Shown here piece after piece: positions 45,787-56,684 of a DNA stretch of 64,000 nucleotides (position 1 is its first letter; each line of letters starts with the position of its first letter). Source of the DNA: Mikania micrantha (lineage: Eukaryota > Streptophyta > Magnoliopsida > Asterales > Asteraceae); NCBI GenBank assembly GCA_009363875.1, contig CM018694.1:30017415-30081414 (forward strand). Reading direction: 5' to 3'. The translations under genes were made by a program, and so were the position numbers. The notes under the pieces were generated by a model. The model worked only from the letters and a program-made list of their open reading frames with translations. It was not told the origin of the DNA and did no database searches.

Positions 45787-47511
45787 TCAAAACTCAGAGT
45801 TCTTTGGGTACCAAAGACTGAGTCTAGGCTTCCCGACTAGGTACCGAAAGATTCTCTTGACAGCTATAAGGTGAGATGCCTTCGGATTTGCCTGATATCT
45901 GGCACACTGACAAACTGAGAACATGATGTTTGGACGACTAGCAGTCAGATACATCAAAGAGCCAATCATCGAGCGATAGAGGTGTTGATCAACATCTTCA
46001 CCTTCCGAATCCGAAGTTAAGACAGGACGAGCAGCCATGGAAGTGGATGCCGGTTTTGACTCCATCATTTTGAATTTGTTCAAAATGTCTGTGACATATT
46101 TTCCTTGGTGAATCAGCACAACTTTAGAATCTGGCTTCACTTGTAGACCTAGAAAGAAGGTCATTTCTCCCATCGCGCTCATCTCAAACTTCTTCTTCAT
46201 TACCCCCTCAAATTCCTTGCACAATGCTGAGCTTGTGGAGCCGAATATAATGTTATCCACATAGATTTGGACGAGAATTAAATCATCTTTATCCTTGCGA
46301 ACGAACAAGGTCTGATCAATGGCTCCACGGGTATATCCATTTGCAAGCAGGTGATCAGTAAGTGTAGCATACCACGCTCGCGGTGCTTGATGAAGACCAT
46401 AGAGAGCTTTGTCTAACTTGTATACATGATCAGGAAACTGGGAATCTTCAAAGCCTGGAGGTTGGCAGACATAGATTTCTTCTTTAACCTTCCCATACAA
46501 AAAGGCAGTCTTCATATCCATTTGATACACCGTGAAGTTCATGTATGAGGCATAGGCCAAGAAAATCCGTATGGCTTCAAGTCTTGCAACTGGTGCAAAG
46601 ACTTCCTCATAATCAATTCCTTCCTGTTGATAAAAGCCTTGAACAACCAGTCGGGCCTTGTTTCTGATAATGACACCTGAATCATCTCTTTTGTTTCTGA
46701 AAACCCATCTGGTTCCGATAGGCAGTTTCCCTTTTGGCAGAGGAACCAAATTCCACACTTTAAGCTTTTGGAATTGCATCAGTTCTTCCTGCATTGCCTC
46801 AACCCAGCTGGACTCTTTGAGAGCCATTTTGACATTCTTGGGTTCAACCTGCGAAATAAAACAAGAGTATAAACAAGAGTTAATAGGACCTGATTGACTG
46901 CGAGTAGTTGTCTCTTCAGATAACACGTTCTGAGCTGCAGTCGATCTGCTTCGAGTGAGAACACCTTCTGAGAGAGGTCCAATAATATATTCAACTGGAT
47001 GATTCTTGTTTACACCAAGTGTTGGCACTTCTTCCATAGCTAGATTGTCTAGCAAGTTGCTGATGTTGTTAACTTGATCTTCACTTGAAGAAGAAATGTT
47101 GTCGATAGGAGCAGTTTCACTCGCTTCTGCTCCAAGATCCACGCAATGTTCCTCAGGTATACTATTTGAGAATAGTGGATTATCAAAAGTCTGGTGGGAA
47201 GAAGAGGAGACTTGATCAGTTTCGGGAAGAGGTTGAACGGACTGAGAGGTGTCTGGTTCTGATGGAAGAACTTCATGAATTGTGGTTGGCTGAGCTGGAG
47301 GGGCACGAATGTACAAGCCTGGAGGGTCAACTGTCAAGAGACTAGGATCACAAGGAACATAGTCAACCCTATAGTCCACATCATTACCCTTGTTGAAATC
47401 ATCGGTTTGCTTGGATAATTCTAGGTTCTCGGTAGTATCGTCAAAGGGCTTGAAAGTAGAATTACACTCAAACAACCAGTTTGGACCAGAACCAACATCT
47501 GTAGAGTTCAT
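45787..47511 (-). pseudogene. C1 reverse transcriptase, active site YVDN
   Basis: A 574-codon open stretch. The first 200 or so residues are a Ser/Pro-rich linker after integrase. RT follows with LPIGTRWVFRNKRD, NKARLVVQGF, YEEVFAPVARLEAIR, YQMDMKTAFLYG and LYGLHQAPRAWY. At 46252-46254 the second Asp of the YVDD motif is Asn (YVDNIIFGS), a G-to-A change on the coding strand. This Asp binds catalytic metal, so the enzyme should be inactive. The domain continues through FLGLQVKPDSK and MIGSLMYLTASRP. It ends at TGA before RNase H. Motif style fits the SIRE lineage. Confidence 0.93.
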
Positions 47512-47526
47512 TTCTTGCCAATCTAT

Positions 47527-48357
47527 TTAGTATGATTCCACGATCATCCGAGTTTTCTTGTTGTAAACTCTGTAAGCTGCTTTCTCGGATGAATATCCCA
47601 CAAAGTAACACTCATATACCTTATCATCAAACTTATGATTAGGCTCTGTATGAAGAACAGTGCAAGGACATCCAAATGAATTGAAGTGTCCGACTTTGGG
47701 CTTCTGATTGAAGAGAATCTCATAGGGAGTCTTCTGATGACACTTGTTCAGAAGTGATCGATTTTGAACATAGCAAGCAATGTTAACTGCTTCAGCCCAG
47801 AAGAAGATTGGCAGTTTCGACTCTGACAACATTGTTCGTGCAGCTTCTATAAGTGGTCTGTTTCTCCTTTCAGCAACTCCATTTTGATGTGGTGTTCTGG
47901 TTGCACTGTATTGCCTAGCAATACCCTTCTCATCGCAGAAATCTATAAGAGTTTGATTTCTAAATTCAGTGCCATTATCAGTTCTTATCACCTTGACCTT
48001 TAGATTCTTCTGATTTTCAATCAAGGTAATAAACTTCTTCATAATCTCTGGTGTTTCATCCTTTTTGGCCAGAAAGAACACACAAGTGAATCTGGAATAA
48101 TCATCTGTCACAACAAGACAATATGACTTTTTCTCGATACTCATTACGTTGACTGGTCCGAAGAGATCCATATGAAGAAGTTGAAGAACTAAAGAGATAG
48201 AATTGAAAAGTTTAGGGTTATGGGGTCTCTTGTGTTGCTTCCCCTTGGCACATGCGATGCACTTCTCAATGGTGGAGAAGTCTTTAGAAGGCAAGCCGAT
48301 AACGTGATCTCCCTTGGCTAATCTGTTTGACCCAGTCTCCGATGCCATAACAGACAA
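47527..48357 (-). pseudogene. C1 integrase
   Basis: 277 codons in the same frame as RT, separated from it only by one stop (TAA, 47527-47529). Motifs are CIACAKGKQHKRP (zinc finger), LLHMDLFGPV (first Asp), VIRTDNGTEF (second Asp), PHQNGVAERRNR (Glu), then the GKD-like region (FGCPCTVL, YECYFVGYSSEKAAYRV). All three catalytic acids are present. A frameshift near 48330 separates it from protease. Confidence 0.93.
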
Positions 48358-48797
48358 TCATGCTCCGATGCCTTTGAGAACAAACAAGTGTTCTCTGTGA
48401 ATGAATCTGAGTTCATGTTGATAATATAGGCATTGTTTATCCTTGGAGTTCTCATCAGAATCCACTTCTCAAGCACTACAAAGCCAGGCTTCAGAATTAA
48501 ACACTCCTTGTCTGTGAAGTGTGTGGAAAAACTCTTGTCACAGATTTGAGAAACACTCAAAAGACTATGATTGAGCTCTTCAACATAGTACACGTCTTCA
48601 AAACTGAGAGTTCCATTTGTGACCGTGCCCTTCATGCTTATCCTTCCTCCCTTGTCTCCCGCAAATGATACATAGCCTCCGTTGAATGGTGTAACTTCTT
48701 GCAACTGAGAAAAATCCCCAGTCATATGCCGGGAACAGCCACTGTCTACATACCAAACATGTTTAAGCTTGCTTGGCTGTCCCTGCATCATATACAC
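48318..48797 (-). pseudogene. C1 protease and gag-pre-integrase region
   Basis: Motif WYVDSGCSRHMTG carries the DSG active site of copia aspartic proteases. Further on FAGDKGGRI, DVYYVEELNHSLLSVSQ and LLWHRRLG form the linker before integrase. The open stretch begins at a non-ATG codon since it is part of a polyprotein, and a TGA sits just upstream. It overlaps the integrase frame by 40 bases because of the frameshift. Confidence 0.9.
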
Positions 48798-51537
48798 TCA
48801 ACTAATGAGAAACCGGTACCCAAATCATAATAGATTTAGGCACTTTGGAAATAGAATAGACTTTGTTTTTAGATTTGGGTCTGTTCTTGGGTCTGTCTAA
48901 TTTGTTTTCAATATGATTTGACATGCTTCCACTGCCCTGGTTAACTGGTTTTATCTTAGTTTTAAAAATCCTTGGAGTTTGCTTATGAAAACCAGATTGA
49001 GTTTTGTTTGATTTCTTATGTCCTTTTGCAGTGGAAGGAGTCTGAGTCTGAGTCCTCTTTTGAGAGGCTGCCTTAGGCTTGGAGGATGGTACAGTCCTTA
49101 CATGTTTGTTAAGCAGTTTAGCCTTAGGTGTGACTTTCTGATTCTTCCCATATAAGAACTCAGTAGGTCGGTGCAGACAGTGTCGAGCAATGTGGCCTGG
49201 TTTCCCACATGCATAACAACAGACTTTCTAATGAAATTCAATTGGGTCAAATAGCTTTACATCACAGTTACTTTGACCAGAGGATAAGTTTGAAGAAACT
49301 TGTTCCAAGGACCTAGTTGGAACATAAGGTGCACAGTTAGGATTCAACTGTGAACCTTCCTCTTTGGTAACTGTGGAATGAGCCGGGACTGCCTGCTTTG
49401 TCAAAGGAGAGGAAGTTGATTGTGAGACAAGATTTATAGCAAATGTTTTCTGAAAAATTTTTAACATATCATTAGGCTTAATATTAATTTCATCAAACTT
49501 TCCAACAAAATCAGTTTTTGGAACAAAAGATGATTGTCTTGTAGATGTTGAACAATCTGTGCTCCTCCTAGCACTTCTTTCTACCTCCTTCTCCTCTGAA
49601 CCTGTAAAACTTAGTTTTTCTGCACAAACCTCAGAATCATTAGTCATAACAGGGTCAACTGTGAGTATAACAGGTTTTGGTGGGAAAATCACAAGCACGA
49701 TCAGAATCCAATTGCAAGTCATCAACAGATGTGTTGATCCTTGGCATGCTTGAGTAATTATGGTTAAAAGGTGGTTCACACTCAGTATAACCAAGACCCT
49801 TACCCTTCTTTACCCTGTACTGTATGTTTACCATGTTTTCTAAAACTTTGCTTGAATAATCAAAATTTTCACATTTTACTGAAGTTTTAGAAAGCTGAGT
49901 TTTGACTTGGTCCAACTCTAAAGTGAGTTCATCGATTTTGCGTCTAGCATCTCGATAGTTGGACTCTTTGTCACTTAAAAGTTCTTTTAGCCTTGCCACA
50001 TCCTGACCCTCGGCTTCAAGTTTTCTTTTGAAAATACCCTCATTTTTAAGAAATTTTGAGTTAAAGTATTTAAGTTTAGTTACTTCTTTGATTAATGATT
50101 CATTGTGTGATCTGTACTTAAATACTTTATCTATGCATGAGGTAGAGCAAAGATTTTCAGTTACCTCCTTTTGCTTGTCATCCAACTCAGCCATGAAGGC
50201 GTGACTTTGAGTTAATTCCAGTTCCTGCACCTGATCACTCCAATCATAGGAGTCAGTCTCTTGAGTCACCAGCGCTTTAGACGTGCTAGCACTTCCTCCC
50301 GCAGCTGCAGTCACGGCTTTCTCTTCAGGCTTCTTTTCTCCTTCTTTAGCCACCTTTGGCTGCTTACACTCTCTAGCAAAGTGACCCGGTTGGTCACAGT
50401 TGTAACATCACAGCTTTGACTTATCAAAACCAAGCTTCTTTCCCGGATTGTTTCCAAAGTTGTTTCTTCCATATCGTTTGATGAACTTCTTTGCTCTAAA
50501 CACTGCCATAGCCCCTGCCATGAGATATCCATTTCCTCAACATCAGCTGGATTTATCTGCTCTAGATTATCTTGAGTAAGATTGGAAGGTGCCAACTCTC
50601 CTCCTATGAAATCATTGTAGCTGTTCATGAAACCTTTAAACAGCAGCAGATTTTCTTCACTTTCTGGATTGATTTTAGGCACTGATCCGGTTTGTCCAGA
50701 TGATAGAAAGGCAGTTTCAAAGGGAAGTGATTGAGATGGAGAGTTCTGATAGTGATGCATCCCTGGAGCCTGAAGACTGATAGCAGACAGTAGTGCAGAG
50801 TTTTCTGACACGGGTGCAATTCCCATGGAGCTGGCATGATTCAGTGCTCTCTGCTTATCATCCATATCATAGGAGTTGATAATCGAAATCAGCTCACTCA
50901 GAGAAGTCTTGTACATATCCTTGGTCCTTTTGATCGTTGTACAACTTGAGTTCCAAGTGTAAGGCAATGAGTTTAGCAGCTTCTTGTTCACTTCTCCTTT
51001 GGTCATCTCAATTCCAGAACTGGTCATTTCAGTCATCAGATGTGTGAATCTGTTAAGCTGTGCTTCAAGAGACTCTCCCTTGATGTGGTTAAACATGTTG
51101 AACCTTTGCCTAACCATGTCCTTCCGACTTTCACGCATGTCCTCATTTCCTTCAAATCGTTCAACCAATGCATTCCAAAGTTCCTTAGCTGTCTTGTGTT
51201 CCTTAAATCCATGAGCAACATCAGTCGATAGAGCCATAGTGATTGAAGCATAGGCCTTTTCATCCTTTTCCATCATTAGAATGTCATTGTTAGTGTACAA
51301 TTCGGAATCCTTAGCAATAAGAGGACCATTGATTTCACTTTGGTATGAGGGCACAAAGGGACCCTCTTCGATAGATCTCCAAAGCTTTGGATCAGTATAC
51401 TTGATGAACGACTGAAATCTGAATTTCCAGTCTTGGAAGTTATCTCCTGACATGAGCCTTTGTGGCTTTGTTCCGGTGCCGATTTCATTGTCCAGATTGA
51501 GTTAATTGGACAAATTTGTCAGATTCTTTGAAGCCAT
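48798..51537 (-). pseudogene. C1 gag, long form with two zinc knuckles
   Basis: The likely start is ATG 51535-51537 (MASKNLTN). An in-frame TAA at codon 12 (51502-51504) stops it; the frame then runs open from MSGDNFQDWKFRF (51453). The UBN2-type gag core (KELWNALVERFEG, LPYTWNSSCTTIKRTKD) is followed by a frameshift near 50520, a knuckle CYNCDQPGHFAREC near 50390 (with a TGA before it, probably from CGA), a long coiled coil (49850-50150), and a second knuckle CYACGKPGHIARHC near 49190. The TAG at 49228-49230 is probably from CAG. A basic Lys/Ser/Thr-rich tail leads into protease. Two knuckles separated by about 390 codons is unusual for copia gag. Confidence 0.88.
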
Positions 51538-51978
51538 GATGAATCAGGAAATTTTCTAAGTGTAGTACACGAATTCCCTGTAGCTCCCTGTAGATACAAA
51601 TCAATAGAACTGCTCGAAGTAAAACAGATAAGTCTATACTCGAAGTCCTAGGTGTACTCGAAACCAATGAGTACACGAAATTCAATCTGTATTCGAAATT
51701 TATGCTGTATTCGAAATCCTCTTGTACTCGAAAATCCCCTGTAGTCGAACTCCTTTTGTACTCGAACTGCAGCTGTTCTTCGAACACTCTATCTATACTC
51801 GAAATAGCTGAACTCGAAAAATTTTGAACTTGAAAATACTTAAGAAAAATTTTATAAAATTATTTCTTAAGATTTGGAGTCCCAAATTTATACAGCAGCT
51901 AGTTGGAGTGAAGAAGAATGATAAAGTAGTGAACTTGCTTCAAAAAGTTGTTACCTTGATGATGAAAAGAGCACTCTA
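51538..51978 (-). other. C1 leader with TACTCGAA repeats
   Basis: About 440 bases between the primer site and gag. At least a dozen TACTCGAA, TATTCGAA or TACACGAA copies occur between 51565 and 51835, many about 18 bases apart, like the array at 43531-43692. There is no open frame of note. Confidence 0.8.
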
Positions 51979-51992
51979 GCTCTGATACCACT
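51979..51992 (-). other. Primer-binding site of C1
   Basis: On the minus strand AG then TGGTATCAGAGC follows the LTR end GACCTACA. It is a perfect initiator-Met tRNA complement. Confidence 0.93.
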
Positions 51993-52363
51993 TGTAGGTC
52001 TCAAAACGGATCAAGAACCAAACTTTATCTTCATAATCATCATCAATGATCTCTACCAAGTGCGGAATCAAAGTTAGAATCAAGAAAGCAAGTAGAAAAA
52101 TGCAAACTTTTATAAATACTGAAAATTTCGAGTACAAGTGCCTCAATACGTCTAGAGAGCAAGTGCCTCGGGATTCTAACCTAAACCTATACAAAAATGC
52201 GTCTATTTATACTAGGCCTAGGTGTATTCGAAATCTAATACAAAAGTTCGAGTACACGAACACATCGTGTGCTCGAAGTGACTGTACACGAATTTCGTCA
52301 AAATCCGAGCGTTGACTCTTTCGATTTGACTTTGTCAGTCTTCAACATCTAGTGGGCTCTACA
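51993..52363 (-). repeat. 5' LTR of C1
   Basis: 371 bp, the same length as the 3' LTR, about 96 percent identical by eye. TATAAATAG is at 52203-52211. It is followed by the GTAAC duplicate (52364-52368). Confidence 0.95.
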
Positions 52364-52368
52364 GTAAC

Positions 52369-53128
52369 TATGTGCTATGTGATAACATGCTCACTTAGGA
52401 CAAATATGCGTATTAGAATAATCAGAATATGATTTCTAGCATGACTTGCCCAATGTGGGAACCTTCGCATTAAGTCCTCACTTATCCTTACCGTAAATTG
52501 TATAACAAACGAGTCGTAATTACGTAGTACTAATGGGTTTGTCTAACCCTACTCGGCACCAATGTTGACTGGAGGTTATAACGAGTGTAATTTCGATGTT
52601 GATGTCGGGTTCAGCGATGACCCGCGGAGGCAAACGGAAACAGTCGAGTTTCGGTAAGATGAACTGACACACTTCACGGATCATGGATCCAACAACAAAC
52701 TTAACATACCCAGTATATGTCTATTTACTATTTCTATCTGTCTAAACCTGTGAATTCACCAACTTTTTAGTTGACACTTTTCGCATGTATTCTCAGGTAA
52801 CTGAATGGACCCCAACCTAGGATGCGCATAAGGAAGCTTTAAGGAGTCTGTCGTGCATATAGACTCAACCCCTAGGCTTGATTTGTTATTTCCTAAAACA
52901 ATCATCTTTTGTATTGTTTAATACAGTTTATATTTTCCGCTGCAACTTTTAACTACTTATGCTATTGTAAACATTTTCTGCTGCGTATTAGTGAAACTTG
53001 GATTATTTTACAAAACTGTGTGATTGTATAACTCATATAGAGTCGTTCTATATGACCATGAGCTATGATCCTGACCACGTCACACCCGCGCGGTCTGACA
53101 TCGCACGTGGGAATTTGGGGGTGTGACA
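52369..53128 (+). repeat. 3' LTR of E2, part 2
   Basis: Resumes the E2 LTR after C1. A deletion of about 450 bases joins GGGAACCTTC to GCATTAAGTCC (compare 21713-22180). About 110 bases near 52930-53040 are absent from the 5' LTR. It ends GTGTGACA, followed by the CAATA duplicate. Confidence 0.92.
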
Positions 53129-53133
53129 CAATA

Positions 53134-55327
53134 TCAAGATGTACTAAGCTTAACCTAAGTTGCTTAAGTGATAGTATAAACCATCATTAGTGAACCAAGG
53201 CCGATTAACAACCAAGACCTATGAGTGTTAGCCAACTCTAGGGCTAACACTTACAAGCCATCCAATACCGATAACATAAACTCATAAATTACAAACATCT
53301 TGAAATCAATACAGGATCGTGAAAACAACATCAAGAACAAGACAGAGCGCGTGCATTTTTGTTTAGACTTAGTCAACCACAACAACTACAAGGTGATTTC
53401 ATATGCCCCTTTCTAATCATTTGATTTTAACTACGGGGCTGAGAAACATGCTAACACTTCTATCATACCTTATCATACCATAACATGCTTTATCATACTT
53501 CGTCATACTATTATCATATCATATCATCATGGGTATGCATGTGCATGAAATTATCATTGTAATACAATTAGGATGATACTTGATGATATAACATCAAGAT
53601 ATTATCAAGCCAAATTGAATAACATGAGTGTATTATGATTTAGTCATATAACACTTTGTTATCTACAATGGGTGAACAGTGAGGTGACAATTTGATAACA
53701 AGAGACAAGATCAAGCAGCATCAAGAATGATAATCATGACAACATACTTTCATGATAATGATATAATTCATCACACAAACCAACAATGTGCGCTAAAACA
53801 AGTTCTTAGAACATAAGGTTAACACATGAGAACACATAACATGGAGAACATTATTGCGAACAACATGGAGGACATCAAGCATTGATTACTACTTAACTAT
53901 TAGTAATAAATCACACTCTTGGAATATGATTTTGGGAATTCTATAGTAGTGAGCATGGGACACTTGCTTAATCTTATTAATAACCATAATGTTTACATCA
54001 TTTCTAACAAACAAGATACCAAAGAGGGTTATAAATTCATTTTCATTGAAATGGAGTTGACCCGATTCATTAGGATCACATCGAGCATTGCATGCGATAA
54101 CATTCTAATTATTAACACTCCAAAGTTCTTGGGAACAAATTCATTCAAACAGATATCATGGAGATGATATCTTACACACCGGGTTGGTCAGGAATGGCAG
54201 CCACTGGGACAATTATGTCTCAATCTAGGTATCATGGAGAGGATACCTTACTAACCAAACTAGTCAGAAAAAACATACATAGAGACTCTAAACGTTCATT
54301 TTTCTAGATATTATGGAGAGAATATCTTGCACGCCAAACTTATCAATGGTAACACGCCAAGAGACAATTCAGCCTCACTCAAATAGATATTATGGGAAGG
54401 ATATCTAATATACCGGACTGGGCAGTACTGTCAGTCACAGAGACTATTTAGTCTTGCTCTAGATATATTTGGGTGATATCTTACACTCCGGGCTAATCAG
54501 AAATGATTACCTACAAAAACTATTAAGTTTTGCTCTAGATATCGAGGTGGATATCTTACAGGCCGGGCTAATCCGTAAGGAATAGCTAAAAGAGACAATT
54601 ACGTCTCTTTTACAAATGATGGGAATAATCAACTTGGGGAATCATGTGTGAAATGAAATGGGTATCTATAGTTGTATTACAAGTGGTGTTTTATCCTGTT
54701 GAGCATGTGGTGGGATGGCGTCTGGGCGGGTTGTAGGCTCGACCCTTTCGTATTCCCTATATATAAGCATGCTTGATTGGATGAAATATCATTTGTAAGT
54801 ATAGCTATGGAGAGGACATTATGTGTGACAAATGAAACATTCATAAACAAGACTTGTGTGTAACATTGTGAACATGAATGACAATAAATCAATGGTTTTC
54901 AATTATTAAACTTGTGAACTCACCAACCTAGTGTTGACTTTGTTTAAATGCATGTTTTCTCAGGTGACGAACATGTTTAGTCACCAGCATTCAGGAAAAT
55001 AGCTAGAGGAATTTTAGAAGACCTAGCTGCATTTTGTGTCAATCATACTTTTGAATGACAAAACATTGAATCATCTTTTGTAAATCTTGTGCAGATACAA
55101 GATATAAACACATTGATTCTTTTGGATAGATTTACTTAGTTAAATTATGAACGTAACATTGTAATTAAACTTTGTAATTCTATATCAATGTCATGTTAAC
55201 ATTTCTCATTTAAATATCATGTGCTATGCAAACAATCTGATCAGTTTCATTATCAAACGATATCACGCCCCGAGAACCTTCCGCCCGACGGCAAAGTTGA
55301 TCCAGCCCGCCGGCTCGGGGTGTGACA
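53134..55327 (+). repeat. L2: solo LTR, segment 2
   Basis: Continues L2 after E2. It has AT-rich sequence, degenerate repeats of a GATATYNTGGAGAGGATATCTTAC type (about 54150-54560), module H5, and the LTR end (CCGCCGGCTCGGGGTGTGACA region) shared with the E1-type LTRs. GTGAA (55328-55332) follows, the right target-site duplicate. The open stretch at 53919-54167 has no recognisable protein. Confidence 0.88.
54665..54810 (+). other. Stem-loop module H5 in L2
   Basis: The arms at 54665-54703 (ATAGTTGTATTACAAGTG...) and 54771-54810 (...CATTTGTAAGTATAGCTAT) pair over nearly 40 bases with mismatches. The arm sequence is unrelated to H1-H4, while the core GTGGTGGGATGG to CCCTATATATAAGC is the same. 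Confidence 0.72.
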
Positions 55328-55332
55328 GTGAA

Positions 55333-56684
55333 CACAACAACAATTGGTTACTATTGAACTGTCTGAATTATATCACAACAATCATGTGCCATGTATTCAA
55401 GTTTAACATTGTAAGTCCATCACAAGAATTTTTTACCAGTTAGTTTGACATGACTAAACCGACGATAGCATAGGGGTACCATAGGTTTGACAAACCTCCG
55501 GCTTGTAGGGCTGGTATGTTGATCGTATTGAACATTTGGTCGGTAACGTATGATCGGTGATAGGGCGACAACAGTCAGGGTCTGGTAAGCGACACATGGT
55601 GATAATAATCTGTAGTGATAATTGTAATTCATCCTTCGATTCTATTGACTGTTAGAATGAGGAATTGACTTTCTCTCATGTCACATTACTGGTAATAGTT
55701 TCGTTGAAGTCTATGGGAACATCAAAGTGGTAGAGGATTACAATGGATTCCTTTTAGGCTCTATGCACTACCAGCAGAAAACACATATCAATTGGTTAAC
55801 TAACACTTCTAATATTAGTAGTGACTAACAGTTAACCCACAAGCGAGAGAATAATAAAAAGGATAAGATTTAATTAATCAATTTTCCTTAAACATTTGAG
55901 GGTTTATCAATACTTCGGTTTGATAACTAAATCCCTCGTACTATATTATTCTACATATAACACACTGGGTGGTGAACATAAACAGATGGGTGAATATCAA
56001 ACGGGTTGAACATGCGAGTGGAAAATGGGTATCCATAGTTGTATTGCAAGTGGTGTGTAGTTCTATTAGGTATGTGGTGGGATGTCAGCTGGGGCTTGTT
56101 CCCCTACGTATGCCCTATATATAAGCATAGCTAATAGGATGAGATACTACTTGTGAATATAACTATGGAAAGGCCATCGAGTGAACAGACAAATCGAACA
56201 TTATCAAGTATCATGTATGACATTGTGACTATGTATGCGAACAATTCAATGTTTTCAATTATCAAACTGATGAACTCACCAACCTAGTGTTGACTTTGTT
56301 TAAATGCATGTTTTCTCAGGTGACGAACATGTTTAGTTACCAGCATTCAGGAACATAGCTAGTGGACTTTTAGAAGACCTAGCTACATTTTGTGTCAAGC
56401 ATACTTTTGAATGACAAAACAATGAATCGTCTTTTGTAGATCTTGTACAGTTACAAGATAGAAACTCATTGATTCTTTTGGATAGAGTTACTTGGTTAAA
56501 TTATGAACATAACATTGTAATTTAACTTTGTAATTCTATATCATTGTCATGTTAGCATTTTCTCATTTATATATCATGTGCTATGCAAACAATCTGATCA
56601 TCTTGATTATCAAACGATATCGCGCCCCGAGAACCATCCGCCTGATGGGAAAGTCGATCCAGCCCGCCGGCTCGGGGTGTGACA
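55333..56684 (+). repeat. L1: outer LTR, segment 3
   Basis: Last part of L1 after L2. It matches the final 1.3 kb of L2, including the arms and core of module H6, and ends CTCGGGGTGTGACA. GCTAA follows. Its partner duplicate would be left of the window. No primer-binding site follows, so I treat it as a solo or orphan LTR. Confidence 0.8.
56034..56169 (+). other. Stem-loop module H6 in L1
   Basis: The arms at 56034-56069 and 56129-56169 pair well (CATAGTTGTATTGCAAGTG with ACTTGTGAATATAACTATG; CTATTAG with CTAATAG). The core has an inner hairpin GGGG-CTTGTT-CCCC and GTATGCCCTATATATAAGC. Confidence 0.75.

Larger units (their letters stand above)
30206..52363 (-). mobile_element. C1: Ty1/copia element, SIRE-like, with a third ORF
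   Basis: Two 371-bp LTRs (30206-30576 and 51993-52363) differ at about 14 places. The perfect TSD is GTAAC (30201-30205 and 52364-52368). On the minus strand the order is LTR, primer-binding site, repeat-rich leader, gag with two zinc knuckles, protease, integrase, RT, RNase H, a 1.9-kb spacer, ORF3, polypurine tract, LTR. E3 is inserted in ORF3; without it C1 is about 12.4 kb. RT and gag motifs and the extra downstream ORF resemble the SIRE/Maximus lineage, but 371 bp is short for its LTRs. The RT active site is mutated. Confidence 0.93.
19899..53128 (+). mobile_element. E2: Ty3/gypsy chromovirus with a gag-upstream ORF
   Basis: 5' LTR 19899-22733, internal 22734-28480, 3' LTR 28481-30205 plus 52369-53128, the last split by copia element C1. 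The TSD CAATA (19894-19898 and 53129-53133) is perfect, and the insertion lies in L2. The order is ORF1, gag, protease, RT, RNase H, integrase-chromodomain. It has several stops and at least one pol frameshift. RT keeps FIDD and integrase keeps its core Asp and Glu residues. RT and integrase motifs place it with the Tekay-like chromoviruses, but its LTRs are unrelated to those of E1, E3 and S1. Confidence 0.92.

Noticed and set aside
53919..54167. 82-codon open frame in L2
   Set aside because: No recognisable motif and AT-rich composition, in a solo LTR; nothing supports coding.
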